Of a DNA stretch of 28,088 nucleotides, positions 10,670-22,233 are shown piece after piece (the stretch's first letter is position 1; every line of letters starts with the position of its first letter). Source of the DNA: Nemertoderma westbladi (lineage: Eukaryota; Xenacoelomorpha; Nemertodermatida; Nemertodermatidae). Made by a program: the position numbers and the translations under genes. The DNA lies in contig JAUCBJ010000665.1 in assembly GCA_032718475.1 (NCBI GenBank), forward strand, positions 1 to 28,088, in the 5' to 3' direction. Below the pieces are notes generated by a model. The model did no database searches. It was not told the DNA's origin and saw only the letters and a list, made by a program, of their open reading frames with translations.

Positions 10670-12461
10670 TTAAAAAATATATCTTTGGGGCCTGGCTGGA
10701 GTAGTGTAGTATAATTTATGTATAAAATAAAATAACTTGTTGTGTCAGTCTAAACCTGTTAATCAACAATTATTTAATTTAATACAGTAATTAAACAAAA
10801 AACAAATTAACACAAACAATCGTAAATAACTATTAATGCAAATCTCCTGAAATCAAAGGAGAAATAAAATGTTTAAATTTTATGAACAAAAAAAATATAC
10901 AAAAAAATATGATTATTATTTCAGTTTATATTGCATATAATTGATAAAGCACTATAATAATTAATAAGGAAACACAAAACTAGGCTAATAAGTTATATTC
11001 ATTCTACTTCAAAGTAAATAGCAATAAACCAAAGACCTGTAAACCATGGGAAATATTAAACATTAACGGCATGCAATAATCTTGGTACTTATTTTCAGGA
11101 ATCTTTATTGTTCTGGCATGTCTTTCTATTAAGTGGCACTTTTTCAATTGCACTGGAAATTAATGCTAAATAAGGGGGAAGTATTCAGTAGGTAAGTAGT
11201 AGTATGGTGTGAAGTCCTCTGGACACAATAAAAATCACCCCTATTAACTAACATAGTTAATTCACAGAGTCGAGATATTAATTCGCAGTGATGGGATTTG
11301 CGTTCTCCGTACCCCCACTATCTATAATATTTAATACAGCATCACTGCTGTGCTACATACACATCTAAACCAAACTGTGAGCTAAAAGGTACAAACCAAA
11401 TTAATGTACCAGAATCATTCATATTGTGCCACAATAATTAATTTAAATGTAGTTTTATTCACTTCGCAATAATTATGCTTTGATCTCAGTATATAGTTTC
11501 ATCCTACTGAACACACTAAAACTAAACGGAAGACTAAAAGATATTAGGAAATCTAATTATGATACAATACTGCAGAGAAAGCGGTACATATAAGGTATTA
11601 TTTCAATTGGGGCTTCGGGCATATATCGCTCAGTTTCGTATATAGGGTATGCAATAACGGAAAAATATTATTATAATCTGGTATATTTTATAGAATAAAA
11701 CAGGGTCTAGTCTAGTACAAATCACACACTGACTATTGGCAAAATTATGTCAATAATTAGATTAAATTTGCAAAATAATGACAATAATCAGATTAAATTA
11801 GTTCGATAGGGTAAATAAATATAATAGTTTGGCTCGCAGCGTGGCTCGCCACACAATAAAGACTCAGAAACTGTTTATCAAAATTATCAATAAAAATAAG
11901 GGAATGTTAACTGACTAGGTTTTTTCAATAATAACTAGAGTGATCCATAATGATTTGTGTCAGCGGTAGTACATTCAACAATACAAACCCACAACCCAAA
12001 CAAACGTACATAAAGATGTATATTGCACAGAACGAGTCTTAGGGAGCTGTTTCTGAAATTATTTATTAGTTAACAATAAATTGAACACTTATGAAAATAT
12101 TTATGGTATGTACATTTTAGTGCTGCCGCCCCCCACCCCCACACCCTCCGCTGATAGCGACGATAGCAGAGCTAGTGCTTTCTATTGGAGACCTTAAATA
12201 ATTCAAGTTAAACTTATAGGGATAACCTAAGGGTAGCCTGAATAAATTACTACAAGGAAATAAAATAGTGTTTTATATCCCGCTTATATAGGTTCCGTAT
12301 GCTTCACGGGGTCATAAGTTATAGAGCTATTTATTACATTTAATGTAGTAACAAATTTTACCCCAAAAACTGATTTATTGACTTGGTGACTGTTAAGAAA
12401 AATATTTTTTATTTTAAAATATACCAATATTTTAACTCCTTCCAATCTCGCGTTAAACATT
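10670..12461. other. AT-rich intergenic DNA, no gene recognised
   Basis: No coding sequence or RNA gene was seen. A segment near 11262-11310 (gatattaattcgc, gatgggatttgcg) resembles one at 25008-25050 in adenylosuccinate synthetase intron 1, so a dispersed repeat is present. A C-rich tract lies at about 12128-12148. Confidence 0.5.
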
Positions 12462-13002
12462 TTTCTCACACCTTTTACAATATTCTCACACCCTTTACAT
12501 TATTCTCACACCTTTTACATTATTCTCACACCTTTTACATTATTCTCACTCCCTTTACATTATTCTCACACCCTTTACATTATTCTCACAACTTTTACAT
12601 TACTCTCACACTTTACATTATTATCACACCCTTTACTGTAGTATTCTCACACCTTTTACATTATTCTCACACCTTTTACATTATTCTCACACCTTTTACA
12701 TTATTCTCACACCCTTTATATTAGTATCACACCCTTTACAATATTCTCACACCCTTTACATTATTCTCACACCTTTTACATTATTCCCACACCCTTTACA
12801 TTATTCGCAAACCCTTTACAATATTCTCACACCCTTTACATCATTCTCACACCCTTTACATTATTCTCACACCCTTTACATTATTCTCACAACTTTTACA
12901 TCATTCTCCCACCTTTTACATTATTCTCACAACCTTTATATTATTCTCACGTACCTTTTACATTATTCTCACACCCTTTACACTATTCTCACACCTTTTA
13001 CA
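12462..13002 (+). repeat. 20-bp minisatellite, about 27 copies
   Basis: The unit is ttctcacaccctttacatta with frequent substitutions and a few length changes, so it is clearly older than the homogeneous arrays in the genes. Open frames across it are by-products of the repeat. Confidence 0.95.
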
Positions 13003-13020
13003 AAGGTTTCTATAAATCTT

Positions 13021-13382
13021 AATTAGATTGCCTGAAATTTAAAACAGAGATAGTTTCAACTCCCTCCTCATTATTAGTGGGTGAGCCAAAATGATTATTT
13101 TTGCTTTTTTTTTAGCTATCTGTTTCTACAACCGTTTAAAAAGTGTTTCCAGCGATATTGCACCAGTCGTACTCCTCGCACGGCCAGCTTTCCTCTAGTA
13201 CAAACTAATCGCAGTTGAAGAATAACTGACAACTGTAGTACGATTGGTGCAATATCGATTGAGACACCTTTTATAAACGGTTGTAGCTAAAGAATGAAAG
13301 CAAATTATGTTCAGCCACTGGTTCACCCACGGAGGAGGAGGGAGGTGAAACTATCTCTTTCAAATTTCATGCAATCTAAATT
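13021..13382. repeat. Foldback (hairpin) element
   Basis: The left arm 13021-13172 and right arm 13238-13382 are diverged reverse complements, about 150 bp each, with a 65-bp loop. Matching blocks run in order: agattgc, gatagtttca, ctccctcctc, gtgggtga, acaaccgttta and cgatattgcacca. It looks like a foldback-type MITE; a transcript would form a long hairpin. Confidence 0.85.
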
Positions 13383-13766
13383 TTTAGGAAATTTTAGGAA
13401 TAGAAAGTTGTTTTTGAGTTTCGGTATTTACCTACAACAGCTCCACTCATAAGAGCACAAAATAAATACGATTGGGTGGGAACATTTAAGGAAGCCACTT
13501 AGAGTGAGTGGCGAATGAAACCGGTTACGAATGAAACCGGTTAGAGTGTAGGAGTGAGGGGCGATTTGTGAGTTTGTGGGGGTGCTAACAACTAAATCAT
13601 TCACCGGCATAAAGAAAAAAAACATTTCCGAAAACTGGTACGTAAGTAATGAGCCAACGACCACACTATTGCACTGGGTTATCAGTTTATCTGACCGGAC
13701 TTGCATAACTTTAGTAACTCCGAATTAAAGAGTGCGGGTCATTATTTATCTCCCATTGGGAGTCGT
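13383..13766. other. 3' flank of the CDK gene, nothing recognised
   Basis: This region between the hairpin and the kinase stop codon should contain the 3'UTR on the minus strand. I see no AATAAA on that strand close to the stop and no poly-A tail remnant. Confidence 0.5.
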
Positions 13767-14699
13767 TCAGGTGGATATGTTCTCGGAACGGGAACCCAAA
13801 GGGGTTCGCATGCATTTAGGGAGAAGGTTGTTAACGTCCCGGAAGTAGGGATGGTTGAGTGCCTGTCTAGCGGACCACCTACGGAATGGCTCATAGACAA
13901 TCATCTTCTCTAAAAGATCGCAAGCGGAGTCGTTCATATTGGTAACCGACTTTATTGACTGACCCTTCCATTGGGGGAAGGTAGTCTTGTAATCCTGCAA
14001 CTCGGCTACTCCAGGCCAGTTGGTCTCGTTCGGAGTCCCCAGCGTGCGGAATATCCGGAATAATTGATCGATTTCCGAGTCCCCTGGGAACAGGGGCCGG
14101 TTGGTTGACATCTCCGCGTAGATGCATCCGATGCTCCAGATGTCCACCGGCGTCGAGTACAACTTAGTACCCAGTAGGATCTCCGGGGAGCGGTACCACA
14201 GCGTTACCACCTCGTGGGTGTACGTCCGTACCGGGATGCCGAAAGCGCGCGCTAATCCGAAGTCAGCCAGTTTAATCCTACCTGCTACGTCAATCAGCAG
14301 ATTCTGGGGTTTTAAATCGCGATGTAGAACTCGGTGGCTGTGGCAGTAGGCGATTCCGCTGAGCAACTGGTACAAGTAACTCTTTACTAGCGAGGCCGGC
14401 ACCCCTCCCGTAGATTTCTTACCATCGAGGTATTTCTTTAGATCCTGATCGAGGTATTCGAAGACCAAGTAGAGTTTCATTTCGCTGTGGACAACGTCCA
14501 AGAGGGACACGATGTTGGGATGGTCCAATTCTTTGAGCAGTGAGATTTCCCGGATTGCCGTGCTGGGAACCCCTTCCGTTTCAGTGTCCAGACGTATCTT
14601 CTTCAATGCGATCACCATCTGGGAGCGTTTATCTTTCGCTTTGTAGACCACTCCGTAGGTCCCCTCGCCTATCTTTTCGATTTTCTCGTAATTGTCCAT
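13767..14699 (-). CDS. CDK1/CDK2-type cyclin-dependent kinase, intronless
   Basis: A 310-residue serine/threonine kinase that should pair with a cyclin and act in cell-cycle control. Visible motifs: glycine loop GEGTYG (11-16) with inhibitory-type Thr14/Tyr15, Lys33, cyclin-binding helix PSTAIRE (45-51), HRDLKPQN (126-133) with Asp128, DFG (146-148), activation-loop Thr161 in YTHEVV and SPE (171-173). The N lobe reads like CDK2 ([13 protein letters not shown]). Parts of the C lobe read like CDK1 ([28 protein letters not shown]), and Asp128, Asp146 and Thr161 follow CDK1 numbering. The length fits the family (about 300) apart from a tail of about 20 residues. Trp275 replaces a usual small aliphatic residue in the KRISA-like motif. 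The frame is complete without introns, while animal CDK1/2 genes normally have several, so this is probably an expressed retrocopy. Its exact paralogue group is uncertain. Confidence 0.95.
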   Translation of the reverse strand: MDNYEKIEKIGEGTYGVVYKAKDKRSQMVIALKKIRLDTETEGVPSTAIREISLLKELDHPNIVSLLDVVHSEMKLYLVFEYLDQDLKKYLDGKKSTGGVPASLVKSYLYQLLSGIAYCHSHRVLHRDLKPQNLLIDVAGRIKLADFGLARAFGIPVRTYTHEVVTLWYRSPEILLGTKLYSTPVDIWSIGCIYAEMSTNRPLFPGDSEIDQLFRIFRTLGTPNETNWPGVAELQDYKTTFPQWKGQSIKSVTNMNDSACDLLEKMIVYEPFRRWSARQALNHPYFRDVNNLLPKCMRTPLGSRSENIST

Positions 14700-14834
14700 G
14701 ATTGTTCACGAAACAAAGAAAAAAAAATCAACGTGACATAAGTAGTCAGTAATCGAAGGCTGGAAGGCTAACTTTTGGCATGGATATGGATGACGCTTAG
14801 CCTATTTACTACGGTACCCGCCTTAATTGCACCC

Positions 14835-16790
14835 CAATGGGGTAGACGGCTCGGAAATTTTTTTTCGAGTTCCGTTGGTTTCATGTGAAAGAGCATGTGA
14901 AAAAACCCCAGAGAGCAATTTTACTTCAAAAAAAATAATATTGGCCGAGTTATACAGTTATAGCGATTTTAAAACGCAAAATTAGCAACATCGAAAAATC
15001 GGGCCGTTTCAGAAAACTGCACGAGTGACGTCAGCCATAACACAGTAACAGTTGTCAAGCGCTGTTGATTGGCTAATATAAAGTATAATATTGCAGTATC
15101 TAAAATAAAACAAATAATAAATGTAGCTAAGTATTTATTTGGATGTGTGTTTATGTATGATGTGTGTTAAAAATCGATTATAGGATAGCGGTATGGAGGC
15201 AAATTATTCATATCAAGTTAATTATTCTAGAATAATATTTATTTCGCCCATACCTGTACCGTAGAGCTGTAGCTAAAAACAAATATAGCTAGCTAAATAC
15301 TGCCAGGCGTTTCTTTAATCTATTTTTAATTGTTTTTACAGCGAACAATGCGGGATTGGTAGATTAGCACTAGATGGAAATTATTTAGATTTTTTGTCAG
15401 TTCACTGTAAAATGTTACTGGTACTAGTGTTGCACGTGTCACAATATTCTTCCTTTCATAATAGCTGTTTTTGGTTTGACATCCAAAAATATCAAAATAC
15501 CAAAAAAATACCAAAACATAATGTTTTGGGCTATAGATTTACATATTATGACATATTTTGGCGAGTTACATGTGAAAAAAAAATGTTTTAAAGAAAATAA
15601 AAACAAATGTTTGTGATAGCTAGTGTTTTCAATGGTATGTACCGTTTTAATAATGTAGCTAGTGTTTTTATAAAATACCACACAATCTTATTTTTTGATG
15701 CCATTTCAGATGCCATCAAACCAACGCACGTGGTAGAAGTAAAATGTCCAACATCAAAACATGCCATTCAAAAATCTTATCTTTCACAATCGAATATCGT
15801 AAGCGCTAAATTCATGGCACAAATCCAACTTCAAATGCTTAGTCTTTGCAATAAACAATGGGCCTTGTTTTGCGTCGCAGATCCATCTTTTGAAATAAAC
15901 GGCGAAGTGAAAATAGTTGAAGTATCATATGATTATGATTCCATATGATTCCAAAGTTTACTGAAAAGTAGTCGTAGCTTCTGGAAGGAATATATATTTC
16001 CCAAAATTGTGAAAAAAAAGATAATTAAAAAATGTAAATTATAGTTATAGTTCAACTAAATTCTGATTAATGATGATTGTATTGAGATGGCAGCTGAATA
16101 TATTTTTACAACGTCATCAATTACAGGGATTATCTTGAAAGGAATCACTGAATGGGGTTCCAACATCTTGTATCCCCGTATACGTCTTTTCCACATGGAC
16201 TAACTATCAATGCTATTTGGAATTCCATAATTTAAATTGTATAAAAATAATTGCAATTGAAAAAGTGCGAATCCACAATCTAATCCAAAGTAATCTAAGT
16301 TTTGAAGCTTAATGAAACATCAATAAGCTACTGGATTTCTACCACCTGGCAGTTTTAGCTACAAATATATTTTATTTTTATAGCTAACAACTATATAGTT
16401 TGGGATAAATAAATATTATTCTGGAATAATTAACTTGTTATGAATCAATTTCCGCCATAAAGATATCAAATAAGGTATTCTTAACACAACACAAAAACAC
16501 ACCAAATAAATATTAGCTACATTATTTATTTTAGTTAGGCCTACTAAGAGATTTATATTGTATAGTAACCAATGACTGAATGAACATTTAGTGCTACACT
16601 AGTGACGTCACTCGTGCAGTTTTCTGAAACGGCCTGATTTTTCGATGTTGCTAATTTTGCGTTTTAAAATCGCTATAACTCGGCCAATGTTTCTCCAATG
16701 GCCAATTGCTCTCTAGGGTTTTTTCACATGCTCTTTCACATGAAAGCAACGAAAACTCGAAAAAAAATTTCCGAGTCGTCTACCCCATTG
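14835..16790. mobile_element. DNA transposon remnant with long terminal inverted repeats
   Basis: The left end (14835-15307) and right end (16345-16790) are diverged reverse complements of about 450-470 bp. Both begin caatggggtagacg and share cggaaattttttttcgag, catgtgaaagagcatgtg, gcgattttaaaacg, tgcacgagtgacgtca, aatgtagcta and gttaattattc. The interior of about 1 kb holds a short coding remnant (15690-15948). No convincing target-site duplication was found; a 2-bp AT is possible if the element starts at GGGG. Superfamily not assigned. Confidence 0.88.
15690..15948 (+). pseudogene. YqaJ-like (lambda-exonuclease family) nuclease fragment inside the transposon
   Basis: The C-terminal part of a reading frame opens at about 15607 and ends at 15948. 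The recognisable part runs from the residues before VVEVKCPTS, a PD-(D/E)XK-type ExK motif, through KFMAQIQLQM to NGEVKIVEVSYD. This order fits YqaJ-like nucleases, in which (D)...ExK is followed by a Q motif. Upstream nuclease residues are mostly missing (only SDAIKP before the ExK), so it is a fragment or one exon. Its position between the inverted ends suggests it came with the element. The family match is from memory. Confidence 0.6.
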
Positions 16791-17444
16791 TATAACTGAT
16801 AACTGCAGAACTGTGAATGAACTACACAAGTACTGAACTAGGCCTACTGCTGTACTGAACTATCAGACTATTTGCTATTAGGCCTACTGTATTATTGAAC
16901 TACCGGTACCGGTCTGCCGGTGTAGCAGAGAATTTCCATCACCCTAAAAATTCACCGCGAGGAATTTTTAAAATTCTAGGATTGCAAGATTATGGATTGG
17001 CCTACGACTTGTTTCGAAACAGCTGGGACTTATGATTAAGCTAGCCTACAGTATCAGAGTATGACAGTAAGGTGCAGCGCAGCCTACTGGCCTACCGTTG
17101 CGTTGCACCACCGGCTGACCGGTACAATTTCAATCCAGGATTTACGGTGGCTGATCTTTGCCAATTACAGAATTAATTATTTTTATTCTTCTTTGGAAGT
17201 TCTCCAAGACCATAGTTCTCCATCTCCATAATTTATGGTCGACGAGTAAATAATTTATTGTCGACCAAAAATTATTTGCAAAATCATTCAAAATTATTCA
17301 AACTTCGGTAAATTAATTTCAGGAATTTTGAATTTCCCGGTTCCTTGTTGGGTGCTATATGGACTGGCCATTCATTGGTTATGGTAGTGGGAAACCATCA
17401 AAGGGTTGGTGCGCGAAAAAATTGTTGGGCTAGAAACAAGTGAA
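16791..17444. other. Intergenic DNA between two transposons
   Basis: No gene was recognised. ACCGGT and GGCCTAC words are dense at about 16840-17120. A short imperfect repeat with tttatggtcgac and tttattgtcgacc lies at 17230-17270. Confidence 0.5.
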
Positions 17445-17447
17445 TAA

Positions 17448-18970
17448 AGGCCCATTTATACTCGGCCGTACGACAACGTCGTACGGCTGCCGTGAGGTCA
17501 ACGTACGGCCTCATTCATGTTCGTACGGTGCCACACGGAATCTGCGCCGTTGTTCTGCGACCGTATAGGTTCACCCACCGTGAGGCATCGGATACTTACC
17601 GTACCGGTGAACGTACAGTACGACGGAGATGCCACTAAATTTAACGCCACACGGCGGCCGGGTCGAATAGAAACATCTCTATTCGATCATCAGGTTACCG
17701 TACGGCACTGTGCGAAGGCCTATAATTATAATCTTTATGTAAAACAACAGTCCGAAATACTAAGGTATGGTGGCCCATGAGTATCACACAAAAATACAAA
17801 GTAAATTTAAAAAAACAGTCGGCCGAAGCCGGAGGCGACCCGAAGGCTCCTCTTTCGATAGCTGCTACAGTGCTACCCGAGGGTAGGGGTGGGCGCTAAT
17901 CCTATCCCAAGATTTGCTCCCAGTTATTTGACTGGTACTCATTTTATCGAACACAGGGGATGAAAGGCTGAGTAGACCCTGGCGGCGCTGAACCTACAAC
18001 CAATAGATTGCAGGCACTGCGCTCGATTTTAAATTAAAAAACAATTAAAATTCAATTAAAAAACAATTAAAATTAAATTAAAAAACAATTAAAATTCAAT
18101 TAAAATTAAATTAAAATTAAATTAAAAAACAAAAAAAATTAAATTAAAAAACAAATTAAAAACAAATTAAATTAAATTAAAAAACAAATTAAATTAAATT
18201 AAAAAATGTAAAAAATTTATTTTAAAAATTTCATAAATGAAAAACTAAATAAATTAATTAAATATACAAGTAATGAAGAAAAAAGAAGAAAAAAATAATA
18301 AAATTTTAAAAAATATTAAAAAAATTCATTAACAAAAATTTTTTTGCAAAAAATTCACTTCTAAAAAAAATACTGTTTGTTGCTGTTGGTTGCACATCAG
18401 TATCAATCCATGGAAATGTATATCATTTTACGAACACCAACAAAGAAACAGCATTCTTTTATTTATTATTTTTTCATATTTTTATATTTTTTCTTCATAA
18501 TTTTTATATTTAATTAATAAATACATTTTTCTTTTACAAAATTTTTTTAAAATAAATTTTATAAAATTGTTAATTTAATTATATTTGTTTTTTAATTTAA
18601 TTTTATTTGTTTTTTAATTTTCTTTGTATTTTTGTGTGATACTCATGGGCCACCATACAAGGACTAGTATTTCAGACTGTTATTTTACATAAAGATTATA
18701 ATTATAGGCCTTCACAATGCAAAAAATGTGTACACAGTGCCGTACGGCAACCTGATCGAATATAAATGTTTTCTATTCGATCCGGCCACCGACCAACATG
18801 GCGTAAAATTTTTTAGCATCTCCGTCGTACGTTCACCGGTACGGTGAGCATCCGATGCCTTGCGGTGGCCGTATACGCGGCCGTAAAACAACTGCAGATT
18901 CTGTACGGCACTCACGGCCGTCTTACGGTGTTGTTGTACGGCTGTCGTACGGCCGAGTATAAATGGGCCT
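17448..18970. mobile_element. PIF/Harbinger-like non-autonomous element with TAA duplication
   Basis: The ends are inverted: the left starts AGGCCCATTTATACTCGGCC and the right is its reverse complement, ending at 18970. They are flanked by TAA at 17445-17447 and 18971-18973. A 3-bp TWA duplication is the PIF/Harbinger signature. The inverted arms extend to about 17803 and back to about 18622 (about 350 bp each, rich in gtacgg words). The open frames in the arms are mirror images and not genes. No transposase was seen, so it is non-autonomous. Confidence 0.85.
18026..18360 (+). repeat. AT-rich low-complexity block
   Basis: Degenerate (AATTAAA)n-like sequence lies in the interior of the element at 17448-18970. 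A GC-richer stretch at 17820-18025 precedes it and may be a separate nested insertion; I could not identify it. Confidence 0.75.
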
Positions 18971-18973
18971 TAA

Positions 18974-19654
18974 GGGGGAATAATTTGTGTTTTTTGTAAA
19001 AACTCGAGGAAACGCTCGAAATAGCGGGTTTAAGTAAGCGCGGGAATACAATTTTGAAAATCGGCTGTGATTATGGATTCTACAGAATTGACGTCATTAC
19101 GGAGTGCTCTGATAATTTCTTATTTCGGTTTCTATGGATAGAGATTTTCGATAGATTCACTTACATATTAAAGTATGTTTTTAAAAAAGAAAAATACTTC
19201 CGTATAAATTTGTTTGTTTTCTTATGTGTCTTTATTAGCAATCATTTACAGTACTCATTCTCACCCGTACAGTACGTTTATTTTGAACATTTTCTTGTGT
19301 ACATTTTCGCCCTCTTACTTAATTGTGAAACATCAATAAAATATACTGTAGTTCCTTAAGTTTTAATGTAGGCCTACCTACAGTAAGTTTACCGGTAAAG
19401 TTTTTACTGCAGCCCTGTCTTGCAGTAGCAGTTAATTATTTAATATTTTCTGTATCTAGTTTAAATATATTTCCTGATGAAGGCCATAGGGCAGAAATCG
19501 ATGGAAAACTCGTCTTATTTTGTTTAGTTTTGAGTTGAGGGAGATAGACCCCTGGCTTCCACTATTTAGCAAATACATACTGTATTAAATCCCAATCATT
19601 TCACACGTGGCGTATATTAATCGAAAGCGGATAGTAATGCGCGTCTTTTGATAC
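18974..19654. other. Intergenic DNA, no gene recognised
   Basis: A 101-codon plus-strand frame (19054-19359) is very AT-rich, hydrophobic and unlike any family I know, so I do not call it a gene. A cctgatgaaggccatagggc word at 19473 resembles the tails of some retroelements. Confidence 0.45.
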
Positions 19655-19845
19655 GGGGGGTACTGGGTTGGAAGTGCTTGGAAGTCAACATTTTGAAATG
19701 TTTATCGCACCAAAGAGCGATTAAGTAGAAAAAAAGTGTAAGATACAGTACATTATGAGTGGACTATATTGAATTGTAATATTAAAAAAAAATAATTTAT
19801 TGCAAAACTAAAAAAACTGCTCGAATTTTAATACTGCGCACACTA
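19655..19845 (-). mobile_element. SINE-like element, inverted copy without the tRNA-like block
   Basis: The reverse complement matches the two flanks of 10389-10669, including tagtgtgcgca, aatatagtccactca, acatttcaaaa and ccagtacccccc, but lacks the tRNA-Glu-like segment. Confidence 0.7.
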
Positions 19846-21202
19846 GCTTTATTCACGCTTTATTCATTTGATACCAAAAACTTTATAATTGGTTGAAAAA
19901 TGGCGGAGGAGATATGCTATAATGAAAAAATTTAATTTTAAAATTGTACATCGTCGTCGTCGTAAATTTTTGATCGCTAATAACTCGGTTATTCCTTGAT
20001 GAAATTAAACGAAACTTGGTATGTATGTAGTCCGGCAAAAGGTTAAAAAGAATCGAAGGTTTAGTAAAAAACGAACGAACACAACGAGTTTACAGTGGAT
20101 ACGAGTATCCATGCCATAAATCAGCAGTTACTCTCACAGTTTCGAGACTTTGCACAGTTATAAAGGTCGTTAGTCTCCGATTATTTTAAGACAAAACAGG
20201 AAGAGCGCAGCGAGGCTAATGAAGGAGAAGAGTGTTATAAAACTAAAAATTTCATACTTAACTTAAATAGCCCTAGTCAGAAGGTTTACAAATGACGTTA
20301 AAGAGTATAAGGAAGGGCAAACTGAAATGGATCTCTGTTTTTACAACTAGTTTATCACAAACTTATAGCATCGCCTTCACTCATATATATTTTAGGAAAG
20401 ACGGTTTTCGTACAGTATATCTAATAGAGATTAGTATAATGTACTTTCTAATATAGGCTCTTGTGCTGCGCGAAGGCCCCACGAACGTGTTATCTTCTCT
20501 CTTTATCTGTCTATATATGTAATTGTCAAATTATTTCCTGTTCACTTTTCTTAGATGTTACAGTAGTTCTATATTTTTGTGTATTTCAATTAATTTTTAA
20601 TTGTGGTGTGTTGTAGTACTGTAGGTCTAATGTGGAGTGTGGGGCGAGCCACGAAAGTAAGCGATCTTAGCATAAGGGTACCACTAACTCAATCGGTGTG
20701 TCTGTTATTCTGTTGTTCTGTTATGTCAACAAAATATTAATGTCTAAAATAATGTCCAAATCTTAATGAAATCTATCTATATATTTTCCAAATATTCTCC
20801 AATATATTAAAATTAATTGGTAAAATTATTTAAAAGTTTAGAAATTTTCCAAGTTGAATATGCGTGTGGTCTTCGAGAAGGTAAGATAAATTCAGTTAAT
20901 TAATTAATGATTGATTAATTAATGTTGGTAAGGGTAAAAACAGCATTTTCAACATGACTTTTAATGGAAATTAATTATTTTATTGTATTATTATTATATT
21001 TTTTATTTCCACGCCAATAAGTCACATAGTAAAATATTAATACTAATACTAAAAGCACAATAATACTAAAAATAAATAAATAAATAAATGCTGACCCTAC
21101 AATACAAACTATGTTATTCTAGAAAACGGACTACATTCATCATAAACTGACAGTAATATATTATTATTCGAGTTGGATACTCTAAGATTGAGGCTGTTGC
21201 GG
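19846..21202. other. Intergenic DNA, no gene recognised
   Basis: AT-rich with a (cgt)4 at about 19950, ttaattaa-type simple repeats at 20895-20925 and (aaat)n at 21067-21088. No coding or RNA signal was seen. Confidence 0.5.
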
Positions 21203-21602
21203 GGTGACTACAAAACAAAGACCAATGACCCAAATAAAATAGACCTGCATAATATTGTAACATATGTTAACTTTGATTATTGTTTTGGTTCCCCTAACTC
21301 GCCTCTGTAACCTGCTCCTTTACTAACCTGCTCTTAAATTCAATGGCACCTAACGCTCATTGGGACCTGTACAAAACAAAGAGAAAAGTCGCGTTACGTC
21401 CCAAAGAGCGTTAGTTCCCAAAGACAGTTAGGTCCCATTGCCAGAGAGCGTGAGGTCACATTGCCATTTAAAGGAGCAGGTTAATAAAGGAGCAGGTTAC
21501 AGAGGCGTGTTGGGGGAACCAAAACAATAAACGAAAGTTATCACATGTGTTTTGTACAGTTCTTTATTATTTGGGTCTTTGGTCTTTGTTTTGTAGTCAC
21601 CT
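21203..21602. mobile_element. Foldback element with inverted arms
   Basis: The left arm (21203-21365) and right arm (21430-21602) are reverse complements. Shared blocks are ggtgactacaaaacaaagac, tattgttttggttccc and gcctctgtaacctgctcc. The open frame starting at 21545 crosses one arm and is not a gene. The arms carry the same modules as the tandem array at 22234-22750. Confidence 0.85.
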
Positions 21603-21880
21603 GGCTGCTGCGGCATTTATTGCACTACTGTATGTGGCAAAACATGGGAATATTCAGTGTACCACAAGTTAATGCCATACTGGTAGGTTCATCGTGTGTC
21701 AGGCGAGGAACCTTAAAATCAGCCCAGCATAATTGTTATACGCCACTCTCATTTTATCAAAGACACTTGCAGTGTAGGTACTGTACGTCGTCCCCATTAA
21801 CTACAAAAATAAAGGCAGTGATTTTTTATGTCCTTTTATTTGACTTTTTTTGTCCTCCTTTTTTACGAATTGTGCATAAT

Positions 21881-22090
21881 GACTTTTGTTGTCCTTTTAA
21901 TGACTTTTATTGTCCTTTTAATGACTTTTTATGTATGTATTTCTTCAAACTGTCAGACTGCTGATTTCTGGACTGTCAGACAGTTGATTTCAACATGCCT
22001 ATGCCAAAACATTCAAAATTTGTTGATTTCTGGTCTGTCGGACAGTTGGTTTCACTATGCCTGTGCCAACACATTCCATGATTTATAGAC
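21881..22090 (+). repeat. Short direct repeats
   Basis: Three copies of a tgacttttNttgtccttttaa unit of about 20 bp lie at 21881-21931. Two diverged copies of a unit of about 63 bp follow (21960-22022 and 22024-22085, each with tgatttctgg, cagacagttg or its variant, and atgcctRtgcca). Open frames here are by-products of the repeat. Confidence 0.75.
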
Positions 22091-22233
22091 TATGAGATAG
22101 ATTTCCATATGCGCCTGTGGTAAAAGACTCTAACTGTCTAAATTTAATAGTTTGTGGTTGTTGTCGATAATCGATTACCACATGACGTAGCAAAACACTC
22201 ATTTTATAGCCAAAAACAATTACCAATTGATGG

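Noticed and set aside
12383-12724. Small plus-strand protein with repeated HTFYIILTPF motif
   Set aside because: It is the translation of the 20-bp minisatellite; the repeat drifts and breaks the frame.
13891-14349. Extra small frames on both strands over the kinase
   Set aside because: They are shadow frames of the CDK coding sequence.
17517-18915. Two small proteins in opposite orientation
   Set aside because: They are mirror frames in the two inverted arms of the transposon at 17448-18970.
19054-19359. 101-codon AT-rich frame with hydrophobic stretches
   Set aside because: Low-complexity codon use, no recognisable family, no start context or neighbouring exon support.
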